Source of the DNA: SIG454 sp045646365
GTDB lineage: Bacteria > Bacillota > Clostridia > Monoglobales > Monoglobaceae
Direction of reading: 5' to 3'
DNA length: 21,140 nucleotides
Assembly: GCA_045646365.1 (NCBI GenBank)
Contig: JAZRKP010000080.1
Span: forward strand, 1 to 21,140
This document shows, one piece after another, positions 13,942 through 21,140 of this stretch. The notes below the pieces were generated by a model. That model saw only the letters and a list, made by a program, of their open reading frames with translations. It was not told the DNA's origin and ran no database searches. How positions within the stretch are numbered: the first letter of the stretch is position 1; each line of letters begins with the position of its first letter. The position numbers were made by a program, and so were the translations under genes.

Positions 13942-14226
13942 TTATAATAATTTCGGTGAGTTTTCGCTTTCACGGTAAAGCACAAATTTTCTGCCGATAA
14001 CCTGAACACATTCCGCCCCTAAAAGCTCTGTCATTTCGATTGACGCTTCTCTTGCTGTATACGGTGCAGTTTCAAGAACATGAATTTTAACCAATGCGTT
14101 TGCATCAAGTGCATCACTGATTGCACTAACAAAGTTATCGCTAATCCCGTCTTTTCCTATCTGGTGCAAAGCGTTTATTTTACTACCAAGACCTCTTAAA
14201 TAGGCTCTTTGTTTACTTGTTATCAT
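13942..14226 (-). CDS. yhbY: YhbY/CRS1-type RNA-binding protein
   Basis: This 94-residue protein has the single CRM (CRS1-YhbY) RNA-binding domain. The conserved marks are LTSKQRAYLRGL-like ITSKQRAYLRGLGSK at 2-16, the GKDGIS loop at 24-29 (the GxxG element), VKIHVLE at 46-52, and the GRKFVLYRES end at 77-86. Members bind pre-50S ribosomal subunits and help assembly. It starts 1 nt after the ksgA stop codon behind AAGGAAG, so the two are surely co-transcribed and probably translationally coupled. Length is normal. Confidence 0.92.
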   Translation of the reverse strand: MITSKQRAYLRGLGSKINALHQIGKDGISDNFVSAISDALDANALVKIHVLETAPYTAREASIEMTELLGAECVQVIGRKFVLYRESENSPKLL

Positions 14227-14227
14227 T

Positions 14228-15094
14228 TTATTTCTTCCTTTCTTCTATATAATCAGCAATTTTCGCGAACTCCGCAAGAGTCAGCCTTTCTCCTCTTATA
14301 TCAAGGGGAAGTCCTGCCGATTCAATAGCTTTTGAAATTTCTTCTTTATCTATACTTATATAAGGACTTTTTGAAAGTGCATTAAGGAGTGTTTTCCTCC
14401 TTTGCCCGAATGCTGACTTAACAATTTCAAAAAATAATTTCTTGTTCTTCACCTCAACTGACGGCTTATCCAAAACTTTCAGATTTATTACCGTTGATGC
14501 CACCTTTGGCTGAGGCATAAAACAATGCGGGTCGGCGTGGCAGATAATTCTCGGCTCCGTGTAGAACTGAACCGCAACAGACAAAGCACCGTAATCCTTT
14601 CCGCCAGGTTTTGCAACCATTCTTTCAGCAACCTCTTTCTGAATCATAACCGTCATAGAACGAACACGACTGCATTCCTCTAAAACTTTCATTATGATGG
14701 GAGTTGTTATGTAATAAGGAAGATTGGCACAAACCGCAACATCCATATCACCAAACTCATCCGCAATAAGACGGTTTAAATCAACCTGCATAACATCTTC
14801 GTTTATGACTTTTGTGTTCCTGAAATCGTTAAGAGTATAACCGAGCATTGGAATAAGTCGCTTATCAATCTCAATAGCAACCGTTTTCTTACTGTTTTCC
14901 GCAAGAGCACGAGTAAGTGTCCCCGCCCCCGGCCCGATTTCCAGGGCACCCCAATCTTCGTTGACACCTGAGCCTTCTATTATTTTATTCAGTACATTTT
15001 CATCAATTAAAAAGTTCTGACCAAGACCTTTGGAAAAGGAAAATCCATAAGCTCCCAAAACATTTTTAAGTTCACTTGGATTAGTTAATTTCAT
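14228..15094 (-). CDS. rsmA: 16S rRNA (adenine1518/1519-N6)-dimethyltransferase
   Basis: This is KsgA/RsmA, 288 residues, a SAM-dependent enzyme that dimethylates two adjacent adenines in the 3' hairpin of 16S rRNA during 30S maturation. The visible motifs are SKGLGQNFL at 21-29, the SAM loop EIGPGAGTLT at 52-61, acidic residues in AIEID at 73-77, catalytic NLPYYI at 124-129, and the C-terminal SAFGQRRKTLLNAL. AAGGAG overlaps the murC stop, 10 nt upstream. It sits in a murC-ksgA-yhbY operon; in Bacillus it is instead linked to rnmV. Confidence 0.97.
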   Translation of the reverse strand: MKLTNPSELKNVLGAYGFSFSKGLGQNFLIDENVLNKIIEGSGVNEDWGALEIGPGAGTLTRALAENSKKTVAIEIDKRLIPMLGYTLNDFRNTKVINEDVMQVDLNRLIADEFGDMDVAVCANLPYYITTPIIMKVLEECSRVRSMTVMIQKEVAERMVAKPGGKDYGALSVAVQFYTEPRIICHADPHCFMPQPKVASTVINLKVLDKPSVEVKNKKLFFEIVKSAFGQRRKTLLNALSKSPYISIDKEEISKAIESAGLPLDIRGERLTLAEFAKIADYIEERKK

Positions 15095-15104
15095 TTGTTT
15101 CTCC

Positions 15105-16481
15105 TTATTTCTGAACGAGAGCCTTTCCTATTTTAAACACATCCCCTGCCCCAACTGTCATAACCAGGTCGCCCGGCTGTGCGTTTTTCAGAACATACCG
15201 TTCTATTGCACCAAAGTCATTCATATAAACCGCCTTGTCAATAGCCGCCGCTAAATCACAGCTATGAACCGTTCCGTCGTATTTCTCTCTTGCCGAATAA
15301 ACATCAGCAACAATAACTTTATCCGCAAGCGGCAGCACCTCAACAAACTCGTCAAACAGGTTATATGTTCTCGAATAAGTGTGTGGCTGGAATATGCACC
15401 AGACATTGTTATACCCCTGAGCCTTGGCGGTTTCTAAAGTTGCTTTGATTTCCGTCGGATGATGTGCATAGTCATCAATAACCGTAAACCCATTTACTTC
15501 GCCCAGTTTTTCAAAGCGTCGTTTTGTACCCGTAAAATTCTCAAGCCCCTCTTTTATGGCGTTTTTATCAATTCCGAGGCAGTAAGCCGCCGTTGCTGCA
15601 GCCAGAGCATTAAGCACATTATGCTGTCCCGCAACCTGCATATCAACCGTCAAAAACTCCTCGCCATTATGGGTAATTTTGAAAGAATTACCTCTATTTT
15701 CGTTAGTTTTTATACATTCTGCACAAAAATCTGCCGTTTTGTCATTTATCGCGTATTTTTTCACTGGAATTTCAATATTTTGCACAACGGAAGGTATATT
15801 TTCATCGTCAGAACAAACAATAATGTGTCCAAGGGGTGAATTAAGGCTTGCAAATTTTCTAAAAGATGCTATAATATTAGATAGGTTACCAAAATAATCT
15901 AAGTGGTCAGCTTCTATATTTGTGATTATTGACAAAAAAGGTCGAAAATTCAAAAAGCTCTCCACATATTCGCACGCCTCGCAAACGAGGTAGTCCGTGC
16001 CACCGATTTTATAGTTCCCCTCAATCTGAGGCAGTTCACCGCCAACCAGGATTGTCGGGTCGAGATTTGCGGCAAGGATTATAAGCGAAAGCATTGAAGT
16101 TGTTGTGGTTTTTCCGTGTGTTCCTGCTATTGCAAGCGGATAACGGTACATTGTCATAAGCTGACCTAAAAGCTGTGCTCGTTCAAGACAAGGGATGCCC
16201 TTTTCTTTTGCACAAACAAGCTCCGGGTCGTCTTTTGCGATTGCTGCTGTATAACAAACAAGCTTCGGAGATTGTATGTTCTCCGCCTTTTGCCCTTCAT
16301 TAACCGTAACCCCAAGCTCTTCCAGCTTATCGGTAAGGTTTGTTTTTGTTCTGTCTGAACCGCTGACTTTAAAGCCCAGCGAAAGAAGAATATGGGCAAT
16401 GGCGCTCATACTTATTCCGCCGATACCTATCATGTGTATATGTGAACCGGGTGCTAAATCTTTGATGTTAAATTCGTTCAT
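15105..16481 (-). CDS. murC: UDP-N-acetylmuramate--L-alanine ligase
   Basis: MurC, 458 residues, adds L-alanine to UDP-MurNAc in the cytoplasm, the first peptide step of peptidoglycan synthesis. The N-terminal Rossmann motif HMIGIGGISMSAIAHIL (16-32) marks MurC among the Mur ligases. The ATP loop AGTHGKTTTTSML lies at about 119-131, the central-domain TNIEADHLDYFG and C-terminal IDDYAHHPTEIKATL follow, and the end is VGAGDVFKIG. AAGGAG lies about 10 nt before the ATG and a strong promoter upstream. It heads the operon with ksgA and yhbY and is divergent from spoVG. Confidence 0.97.
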   Translation of the reverse strand: MNEFNIKDLAPGSHIHMIGIGGISMSAIAHILLSLGFKVSGSDRTKTNLTDKLEELGVTVNEGQKAENIQSPKLVCYTAAIAKDDPELVCAKEKGIPCLERAQLLGQLMTMYRYPLAIAGTHGKTTTTSMLSLIILAANLDPTILVGGELPQIEGNYKIGGTDYLVCEACEYVESFLNFRPFLSIITNIEADHLDYFGNLSNIIASFRKFASLNSPLGHIIVCSDDENIPSVVQNIEIPVKKYAINDKTADFCAECIKTNENRGNSFKITHNGEEFLTVDMQVAGQHNVLNALAAATAAYCLGIDKNAIKEGLENFTGTKRRFEKLGEVNGFTVIDDYAHHPTEIKATLETAKAQGYNNVWCIFQPHTYSRTYNLFDEFVEVLPLADKVIVADVYSAREKYDGTVHSCDLAAAIDKAVYMNDFGAIERYVLKNAQPGDLVMTVGAGDVFKIGKALVQK

Positions 16482-16519
16482 AAGAAACCAGCTCCTTGGA
16501 AATTTTTGTTTATATTAAC

Positions 16520-16548
16520 AGTATATCATAAAAGCTTATAAATATCAA
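16520..16548 (-). promoter_or_regulatory. Promoter of the murC operon
   Basis: TTGATA (16543-16548), 17 nt, TATACT (16520-16525) with TGA before it (extended -10), about 40 nt upstream of the murC ATG. Confidence 0.8.
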
Positions 16549-16608
16549 TATTTTAAAAGGGAAAAGAATTAAATTTTACATATTACCAAACCAAAGGAGG
16601 CTCCTCTA

Positions 16609-16893
16609 ATGACTATTACAGACATTAAAGTGAGAAAAATCAACGCTAAGGGAAGAATGAAGGCAGTTGTTTCTGTTACATTCGATGACGCATTTGTTGT
16701 TCACGACATCAAAGTTATCGAAGGTCAGGAAAAGCTTTTTATTGCTATGCCAAGCATTAAGACACCTGATGGCGAATTCAAGGACATTGCTCATCCAATT
16801 AACAGCGAGATGAGAGAGACACTTCAGACAGCTATTCTTGACAAGTACGAAGAAATTAAGGCTGAAACACCTGAAGAAGAAGCAGAAATTTAA
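16609..16893 (+). CDS. spoVG: SpoVG RNA/DNA-binding regulatory protein
   Basis: This 94-residue SpoVG family protein has the diagnostic opening MTITDIKVRKI, then GRMKAVVSVTFDDAFVVHDIKVI, and IAMPSIKTPDGEFKDIAHPI at about 45-64, with an acidic tail. SpoVG is a site-specific nucleic acid binding protein. In Bacillus it affects asymmetric division during sporulation, and in other Gram-positives it regulates cell-wall, capsule and virulence genes. AAAGGAGG lies before the ATG. I could not find a clear sigma-A or sigma-H promoter in the AT-rich 127-bp gap shared with divergent murC. Presence of spoVG does not prove sporulation, since non-sporing Firmicutes carry it too. Confidence 0.95.
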   Translation: MTITDIKVRKINAKGRMKAVVSVTFDDAFVVHDIKVIEGQEKLFIAMPSIKTPDGEFKDIAHPINSEMRETLQTAILDKYEEIKAETPEEEAEI

Positions 16894-16931
16894 GCAAGAC
16901 ATTATAGATACGGGAATAATCCCTTCATGAA

Positions 16932-16966
16932 AAAGGGCAAAAGATATATTGCCCTTTATTTCTGTG
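16932..16966 (+). terminator. Terminator of spoVG
   Basis: AAAGGGCAA/TTGCCCTTT stem (16932-16940 with 16949-16957), 8-nt loop, followed by ATTTCTGTGTTTT. Confidence 0.8.
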
Positions 16967-16980
16967 TTTTAGTTCAGTTA

Positions 16981-17012
16981 ACAAAAATGAGGCAGACACT
17001 TTTGTCTGCCTC
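16981..17012 (-). terminator. Terminator of the purL-fhs operon
   Basis: A perfect 10-bp stem GAGGCAGACA/TGTCTGCCTC (16989-16998 with 17003-17012) with a 4-nt loop is followed on the minus strand by ATTTTTGT. It lies 15 nt after the fhs stop codon and may also back up spoVG termination from the other side. Confidence 0.9.
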
Positions 17013-17027
17013 GCTTTTATTTAATAA

Positions 17028-18695
17028 TCAGAAGAGTCCGGTTATTACACCATTTTCGTCAACATCTATTTTTTCCGCTGCAGGAACTTTAGGAAGTCCC
17101 GGCATAGTCATAATTTCACCTGTCAGGGCAACAACAAATCCTGCACCTGCTGAAATCTTAACATTTCTCACTGTTACGGTAAACCCGTCAGGAGCACCGA
17201 TTTTTGTCAAATCATCCGAGAAACTGTACTGAGTTTTCGCCATACAAACAGGGAGATTTCCATAACCCAAAACAGTCAGAGAATCAATCTGTTTCTTTGC
17301 CGCAGGCGTGAAACTAACCCCTGCACCGCGGTATACCTTTTTAACGATTGCATCAATTTTCTCTTCAATGGACGCTTCATCTTCGTAGGCAAATGTGAAA
17401 TCATTATCCTTTTCGCAAAGACGAACAACCTCGTTTGCAAGGTCAACACCGCCATCGCCGCCTTTTGCCCATACATCAGACAAAACAACATTAACGCCGA
17501 GAGCCTTACACTTTTCAATAACAAGGTTAACCTCTGCCTCCGTGTCAGTCGGGAACTTATTTACCGCAACAACGCACGGAAGTTTATACACATCGGTTAT
17601 ATTTGAAAGGTGTCTTAACAAATTCGGCATACCTTTTTCGAGTGCATCAAGATTCTCACTGCCAAGCTCCGTTTTTGGAACTCCGCCGTGCATTTTAAGG
17701 GCACGGATTGTTGCAACAAGAACAACTGCTGACGGTTTCAAGTTTGCATATCTGCACTTGATATCCAAAAACTTTTCAGCACCCAAATCAGCACCAAACC
17801 CAGCCTCTGTAATCGCATAATCACCAAGCTTTAATGCCATTTTAGTAGCCAAAACCGAGTTACAGCCGTGGGCAATATTCGCAAAAGGTCCGCCGTGAAC
17901 AAGGGCAGGTGTTCCTTCCAATGTCTGAACAAGGTTAGGCTTTAAGGCATCCTTCAAGAGCGCTGTCATCGCACCTGCCGCATTGAGCTGACCTGCTGTA
18001 ACAGGCTTATCATCAAATGTGTAGCCTACAACGATTCTGGAAAGTCGTTCCTTAAGGTCACTTATTGAACCTGCAAGACAAAGGATTGCCATAATTTCCG
18101 ACGCAACCGTTATGTCATATCCGTCTTCACGGGGAACACCATTAACCTTTCCGCCAAGACCGTCAACAACGAAACGAAGCTGTCTGTCGTTCATATCAAC
18201 ACAACGCTTCCATGTTATCTTTCTCTGGTCAATTCCAAGAGCATTCCCCTGATGAATATGGTTATCAAGGAGGGCGGCGAGAAGATTATTCGCCGCACCA
18301 ATCGCATGAAAATCACCTGTAAAATGCAGGTTTATATCCTCCATAGGAACAACCTGAGCATAGCCACCGCCTGCCGCACCGCCTTTAATACCAAAAACAG
18401 GTCCGAGAGATGGTTCACGGAGGGCAACCATAACATTCTTGCCGATTTTCTTCATTCCGTCAGCAAGACCGATAGTTGTTGTTGTTTTACCCTCTCCTGC
18501 AGGAGTTGGAGTAATCGCTGTAACCAAAACAAGTTTTCCGTCTTTTCTGTCACTTTCTTTAAGCAACGAAAGGTCGATTTTAGCCTTATAGTTTCCGTAT
18601 TGCTCAATATATTTACTGTCAATTCCTGCTGTCTTTGCAATCTCGGTTATATTTTCCATTTTTGCACTTTGTGCTATCTCAATATCAGTTTTCAT
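17028..18695 (-). CDS. fhs: Formate--tetrahydrofolate ligase
   Basis: This 555-residue enzyme makes 10-formyl-tetrahydrofolate from formate, tetrahydrofolate and ATP in the cytoplasm. Visible are the ATP loop PTPAGEGKTTTT at 63-74, REPSLGPVFGIKGGAAGGG at about 93-111, and NLHFTGDFHAIGAANNLLA at about 122-140, all typical of the family, with the normal length. The ATG follows GGAGG and lies 15 nt after the purL stop. 10-formyl-THF is the one-carbon donor for two purine ring carbons, which explains the pairing with purL. The enzyme also belongs to the Wood-Ljungdahl pathway of acetogens, but nothing else of that pathway is in the window. Confidence 0.97.
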   Translation of the reverse strand: MKTDIEIAQSAKMENITEIAKTAGIDSKYIEQYGNYKAKIDLSLLKESDRKDGKLVLVTAITPTPAGEGKTTTTIGLADGMKKIGKNVMVALREPSLGPVFGIKGGAAGGGYAQVVPMEDINLHFTGDFHAIGAANNLLAALLDNHIHQGNALGIDQRKITWKRCVDMNDRQLRFVVDGLGGKVNGVPREDGYDITVASEIMAILCLAGSISDLKERLSRIVVGYTFDDKPVTAGQLNAAGAMTALLKDALKPNLVQTLEGTPALVHGGPFANIAHGCNSVLATKMALKLGDYAITEAGFGADLGAEKFLDIKCRYANLKPSAVVLVATIRALKMHGGVPKTELGSENLDALEKGMPNLLRHLSNITDVYKLPCVVAVNKFPTDTEAEVNLVIEKCKALGVNVVLSDVWAKGGDGGVDLANEVVRLCEKDNDFTFAYEDEASIEEKIDAIVKKVYRGAGVSFTPAAKKQIDSLTVLGYGNLPVCMAKTQYSFSDDLTKIGAPDGFTVTVRNVKISAGAGFVVALTGEIMTMPGLPKVPAAEKIDVDENGVITGLF

Positions 18696-18710
18696 TCTGA
18701 CAACCTCCGA

Positions 18711-21140
18711 TTATTTGAAATATTCAACAGCGGATTCAAACATACCCATTTCATACTGACCTTCAACATTCTTATAAAGACCTGAGCCAACTCGTTCGGA
18801 GTGTCCCATCTTACCCAAGACTCTGCCGTCAGGAGAGCAGATACCCTCAATAGCAAACGCAGAACCGTTAGGGTTATACTGAATATCGTAAGTCGGAACA
18901 CCGCTCAAATCAGTATACTGGGTTATAATCTGTCCGTTTTCAGCAAGTTCCTTAATAAGTTCATCACTTGCAAGGAATCGTCCTTCACCGTGTGAAATCG
19001 GAACAGTGTAAACATCGCCTACATTAGTTTTCGCAAGCCACGGAGATTTATTCGATGCAATTCTTGTATGAACAATTTTGCTCTGGTGTCTTGAAATTGT
19101 ATTAAATGTAAGAGTCGGACAATTTTCGTCTGTGTCGATAATCTTTCCGTATGGCACAAGACCAAGCTTAATGAGTGCCTGAAATCCGTTACAGATACCC
19201 GCCATAAGTCCGTCACGATTTTCGAGTAAATCAGAAACCGCATCCTTAATTTCAGCACTTCTGAAAAACGCTGTTATAAACTTACCGGAACCGTCAGGCT
19301 CGTCACCACCGGAGAAACCGCCCGGAACAAAGATAATCTGTGACTGTTTTGCCTTATCAGCAAATGTCTTTGCTGACTGGGCGATAGCCTTTGATGAAAG
19401 ATTGTTTATAACGAAGATTTCAGCCTCCGCACCAGCTCTTTCAAAGGCTTTTGCAGAGTCGTATTCGCAGTTAGTTCCAGGGAATACAGGAATTAACACC
19501 TTCGGTTTTGCAACCTTAATCGCAGGAGCAACTCTGTCCTTTGCCTCATATGAGAACGCAGGAACTTCCTCATTCTTTGACTCAATGTTACATTTATAAA
19601 TCTTTTCAAGCTTACCTTCATAAATATCATAAAGGTCAGAAAGTTCAATCTTCTCATTTCCGAGAGAAACAACTTCTTCCTCTGTTGTTTCACCGAGTAA
19701 AACGCCCTCTGAAAGTTCGTCTGTTTCAAGAATAAATCCGCCGTAGTTATAGCCAAAGATAGTATCTTGCGTAAGATTATCACTAAACTTAAATCCGTAG
19801 CCGTTACCCATTGCCATTTTGAGGATAGCCTCGGCAACACCGCCGTATGTCGGGGTATAAGCCGCATAAACCCTGCCGTCTCTCATAAGCTTTGTAACCT
19901 TATTATAAAGGGCAACCAAAGACTCAGCAACAGGGAGACCGTTTTCATCATACTCAGGCATTAAGAGATATACTTTATGGTTCGCTCCCTTAAATTCAGG
20001 GGAGATAATGTTCTTTATTTCGTCCTTTGAAACTGCGAAAGAAACAAGTGTTGGAGGAACATCAATGTTTTCAAATGTACCGCTCATTGAATCCTTACCG
20101 CCGATAGATGCGATTTCAAGGTCCATCTGTGCAGCAAACGCACCTAAAAGTGCCGCTGCCGGCTTACCCCAACGCTCTTTCTTGCCGTTTGGTTTTTCAA
20201 AGTATTCCTGGAATGTGAGATAAACCTCATTAAAGTCAGAGCCTGTTGCAATCAGCTTTGAAACAGATTCAACCACTGCGAGATACGCACTGTGGTAAGG
20301 ACTCTTTTCAGCGATGAACGGGTTATATCCCCACGCCATAAACGAACAGGTCTTACTGTCCTTTTTCTCCATAGAAATCTTGTTAACCATTGCCTGAATA
20401 GGTGTTCTCTGATACTTTCCGCCAAACGGCATAAGAACTGTGCCTGCGCCGATTGTTGAGTCAAATCTCTCAGAAAGTCCACGCTTTGAACAGATATTAA
20501 GGTCGCCTGCTAAAGCCTTATAATTTTCTGTAAAGCTCTCACCTATTTCCTTGTCATAGCTTTCAACTTTCATAGGAGCAATCTCTGTGTGCTTTTCTGC
20601 CCCGTTTGAATTTAAGAATTCACGGGAAAGGTTGACAATCATATTGCCGTTCCATTCCATTGTGAGATACGGCTTTTCAGTTACTGTTGCAACAACTGTT
20701 GCTTCGAGGTTTTCCATTTCAGCGAGGGCGCAGAATCTTTCTGCATCCTCTTTCGCAACAACAACCGCCATTCTTTCCTGTGATTCGGAAATTGCAAGTT
20801 CTGTTCCGTCAAGACCGTCATACTTTTTAGGAACTGCATCAAGGTTTATTTCAAGACCATCTGCAAGCTCACCGATTGCAACCGAAACGCCGCCTGCACC
20901 AAAGTCATTACAACGCTTGATAAGTTTTGAAGCCTCTGCATTTCTGAAAAGACGCTGAAGCTTTCTCTCTTCAGGAGCGTTACCCTTCTGAACCTCTGCA
21001 CCGCAACTTTCAAGGGATGAAAGGTTATGGGACTTGGAAGAACCTGTCGCACCGCCACAGCCATCTCTACCTGTTTTACCGCCGAGGAGAATAACGCTAT
21101 CCCCTGCAATCGGGCGTTCACGACGAACATTTTCAGCTGG
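18711..21140 (-). CDS. purL: Phosphoribosylformylglycinamidine synthase, single-chain type (5' end outside)
   Basis: The frame is open from the window edge to 18711, giving 809 visible residues of a large PurL that uses glutamine and ATP to convert FGAR to FGAM in purine synthesis. The frame opens with PAENVRRERP and soon reads LLGGKTGRDGCGGATG, then AISESQERM. The ATG inside that last conserved motif at 20771 is therefore internal and not a start. SIGGKDSMSGTF and TPTYGGVAEA follow. The last 260 residues are a fused glutamine amidotransferase domain: FPGTNCEYDSA, nucleophile Cys in MAGICNGFQAL (about residue 650 of the visible part), and catalytic His/Glu in ISHGEGRF. This is the large single-chain architecture (usually about 1,200-1,300 residues), not the PurLQS split form of Bacillus. 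It is followed closely by fhs in an operon. Confidence 0.96.
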   Translation of the reverse strand, partial: PAENVRRERPIAGDSVILLGGKTGRDGCGGATGSSKSHNLSSLESCGAEVQKGNAPEERKLQRLFRNAEASKLIKRCNDFGAGGVSVAIGELADGLEINLDAVPKKYDGLDGTELAISESQERMAVVVAKEDAERFCALAEMENLEATVVATVTEKPYLTMEWNGNMIVNLSREFLNSNGAEKHTEIAPMKVESYDKEIGESFTENYKALAGDLNICSKRGLSERFDSTIGAGTVLMPFGGKYQRTPIQAMVNKISMEKKDSKTCSFMAWGYNPFIAEKSPYHSAYLAVVESVSKLIATGSDFNEVYLTFQEYFEKPNGKKERWGKPAAALLGAFAAQMDLEIASIGGKDSMSGTFENIDVPPTLVSFAVSKDEIKNIISPEFKGANHKVYLLMPEYDENGLPVAESLVALYNKVTKLMRDGRVYAAYTPTYGGVAEAILKMAMGNGYGFKFSDNLTQDTIFGYNYGGFILETDELSEGVLLGETTEEEVVSLGNEKIELSDLYDIYEGKLEKIYKCNIESKNEEVPAFSYEAKDRVAPAIKVAKPKVLIPVFPGTNCEYDSAKAFERAGAEAEIFVINNLSSKAIAQSAKTFADKAKQSQIIFVPGGFSGGDEPDGSGKFITAFFRSAEIKDAVSDLLENRDGLMAGICNGFQALIKLGLVPYGKIIDTDENCPTLTFNTISRHQSKIVHTRIASNKSPWLAKTNVGDVYTVPISHGEGRFLASDELIKELAENGQIITQYTDLSGVPTYDIQYNPNGSAFAIEGICSPDGRVLGKMGHSERVGSGLYKNVEGQYEMGMFESAVEYFK

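Noticed and set aside
13880..13942. recR remnant after ebfC
   Set aside because: Only 55 bp separate ebfC and yhbY, filled by the shared terminator; no RecR sequence remains.
16482..16608. Sigma-H promoter for spoVG as in Bacillus
   Set aside because: AAAGGGAAAAGAAT contains pieces of the consensus, but the spacing between the AGGA-like and GAAT elements is far too short.
18711..20771. purL starting at the ATG at 20771
   Set aside because: That methionine is inside the conserved ISESQERM motif and the frame stays open with further PurL motifs to the window edge.

Overview
The window comes from a low-GC, Gram-positive, anaerobe-like Firmicute, most likely a member of the Clostridia. Evidence for this is the AT-rich DNA, the strong AGGAGG-type ribosome binding sites, the large Bacillus/Clostridium-type SRP RNA with an Alu domain, and the genes for Veg, SpoVG, a YabE-type G5/3D protein and formate-tetrahydrofolate ligase. 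The genus cannot be fixed from the sequence alone. No insertion sequence, prophage, CRISPR array or integration site is visible. Genes are tightly packed, and the longest stretch with no protein gene (5387-5728) holds a promoter, a terminator and a tRNA gene.

Region 1 (1-5386, minus strand). A compact operon reads amidohydrolase, LeuA-like protein, a fusion of a sugar-isomerase-type TIM barrel with an acyl-CoA ligase, then a branched-chain aminotransferase (ilvE, cut by the window edge). Spacings are 3 nt, a 4-nt ATGA overlap and 19 nt. The LeuA-like protein has lost the HxH metal motif of the synthase family, and the fusion is an unusual domain combination. The pathway is not one I recognise, and this is the best candidate here for something undescribed. 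A small two-helix membrane protein gene with its own promoter lies upstream, separated from the operon by a terminator-like hairpin.

Region 2 (5561-8580). This holds tRNA-Pro(UGG) with a consensus promoter, a SLOG/DUF1273 protein, the divergent lrgA-lrgB pair, and a LytR-CpsA-Psr cell-wall ligase that converges on lrgB across a shared terminator.

Region 3 (8606-11515). This holds a YabE-like G5/3D cell-wall protein behind a structured leader, a polytopic membrane protein resembling the O-antigen ligase family with an odd start, and the divergent veg gene.

Region 4 (11585-13920, plus strand). SRP RNA, dnaX and ebfC follow in the order known from Bacillus. recR, the usual next gene, is absent, and a terminator ends the unit.

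Region 5 (13942-16893). The minus-strand operon murC-ksgA-yhbY links cell-wall precursor synthesis with ribosome maturation. spoVG is divergent from it. The yabE, veg, SRP RNA/dnaX/ebfC, ksgA and spoVG genes are all oriC-proximal in Bacillus, so this looks like a rearranged version of that neighbourhood.

Region 6 (16981-21140, minus strand). A purL-fhs operon pairs a purine biosynthesis enzyme with the enzyme that supplies formyl-tetrahydrofolate. purL is cut by the window edge.

Nine strong vegetative (sigma-A type) promoters can be read. All have 17-bp spacers, and most have an extended -10 TG.
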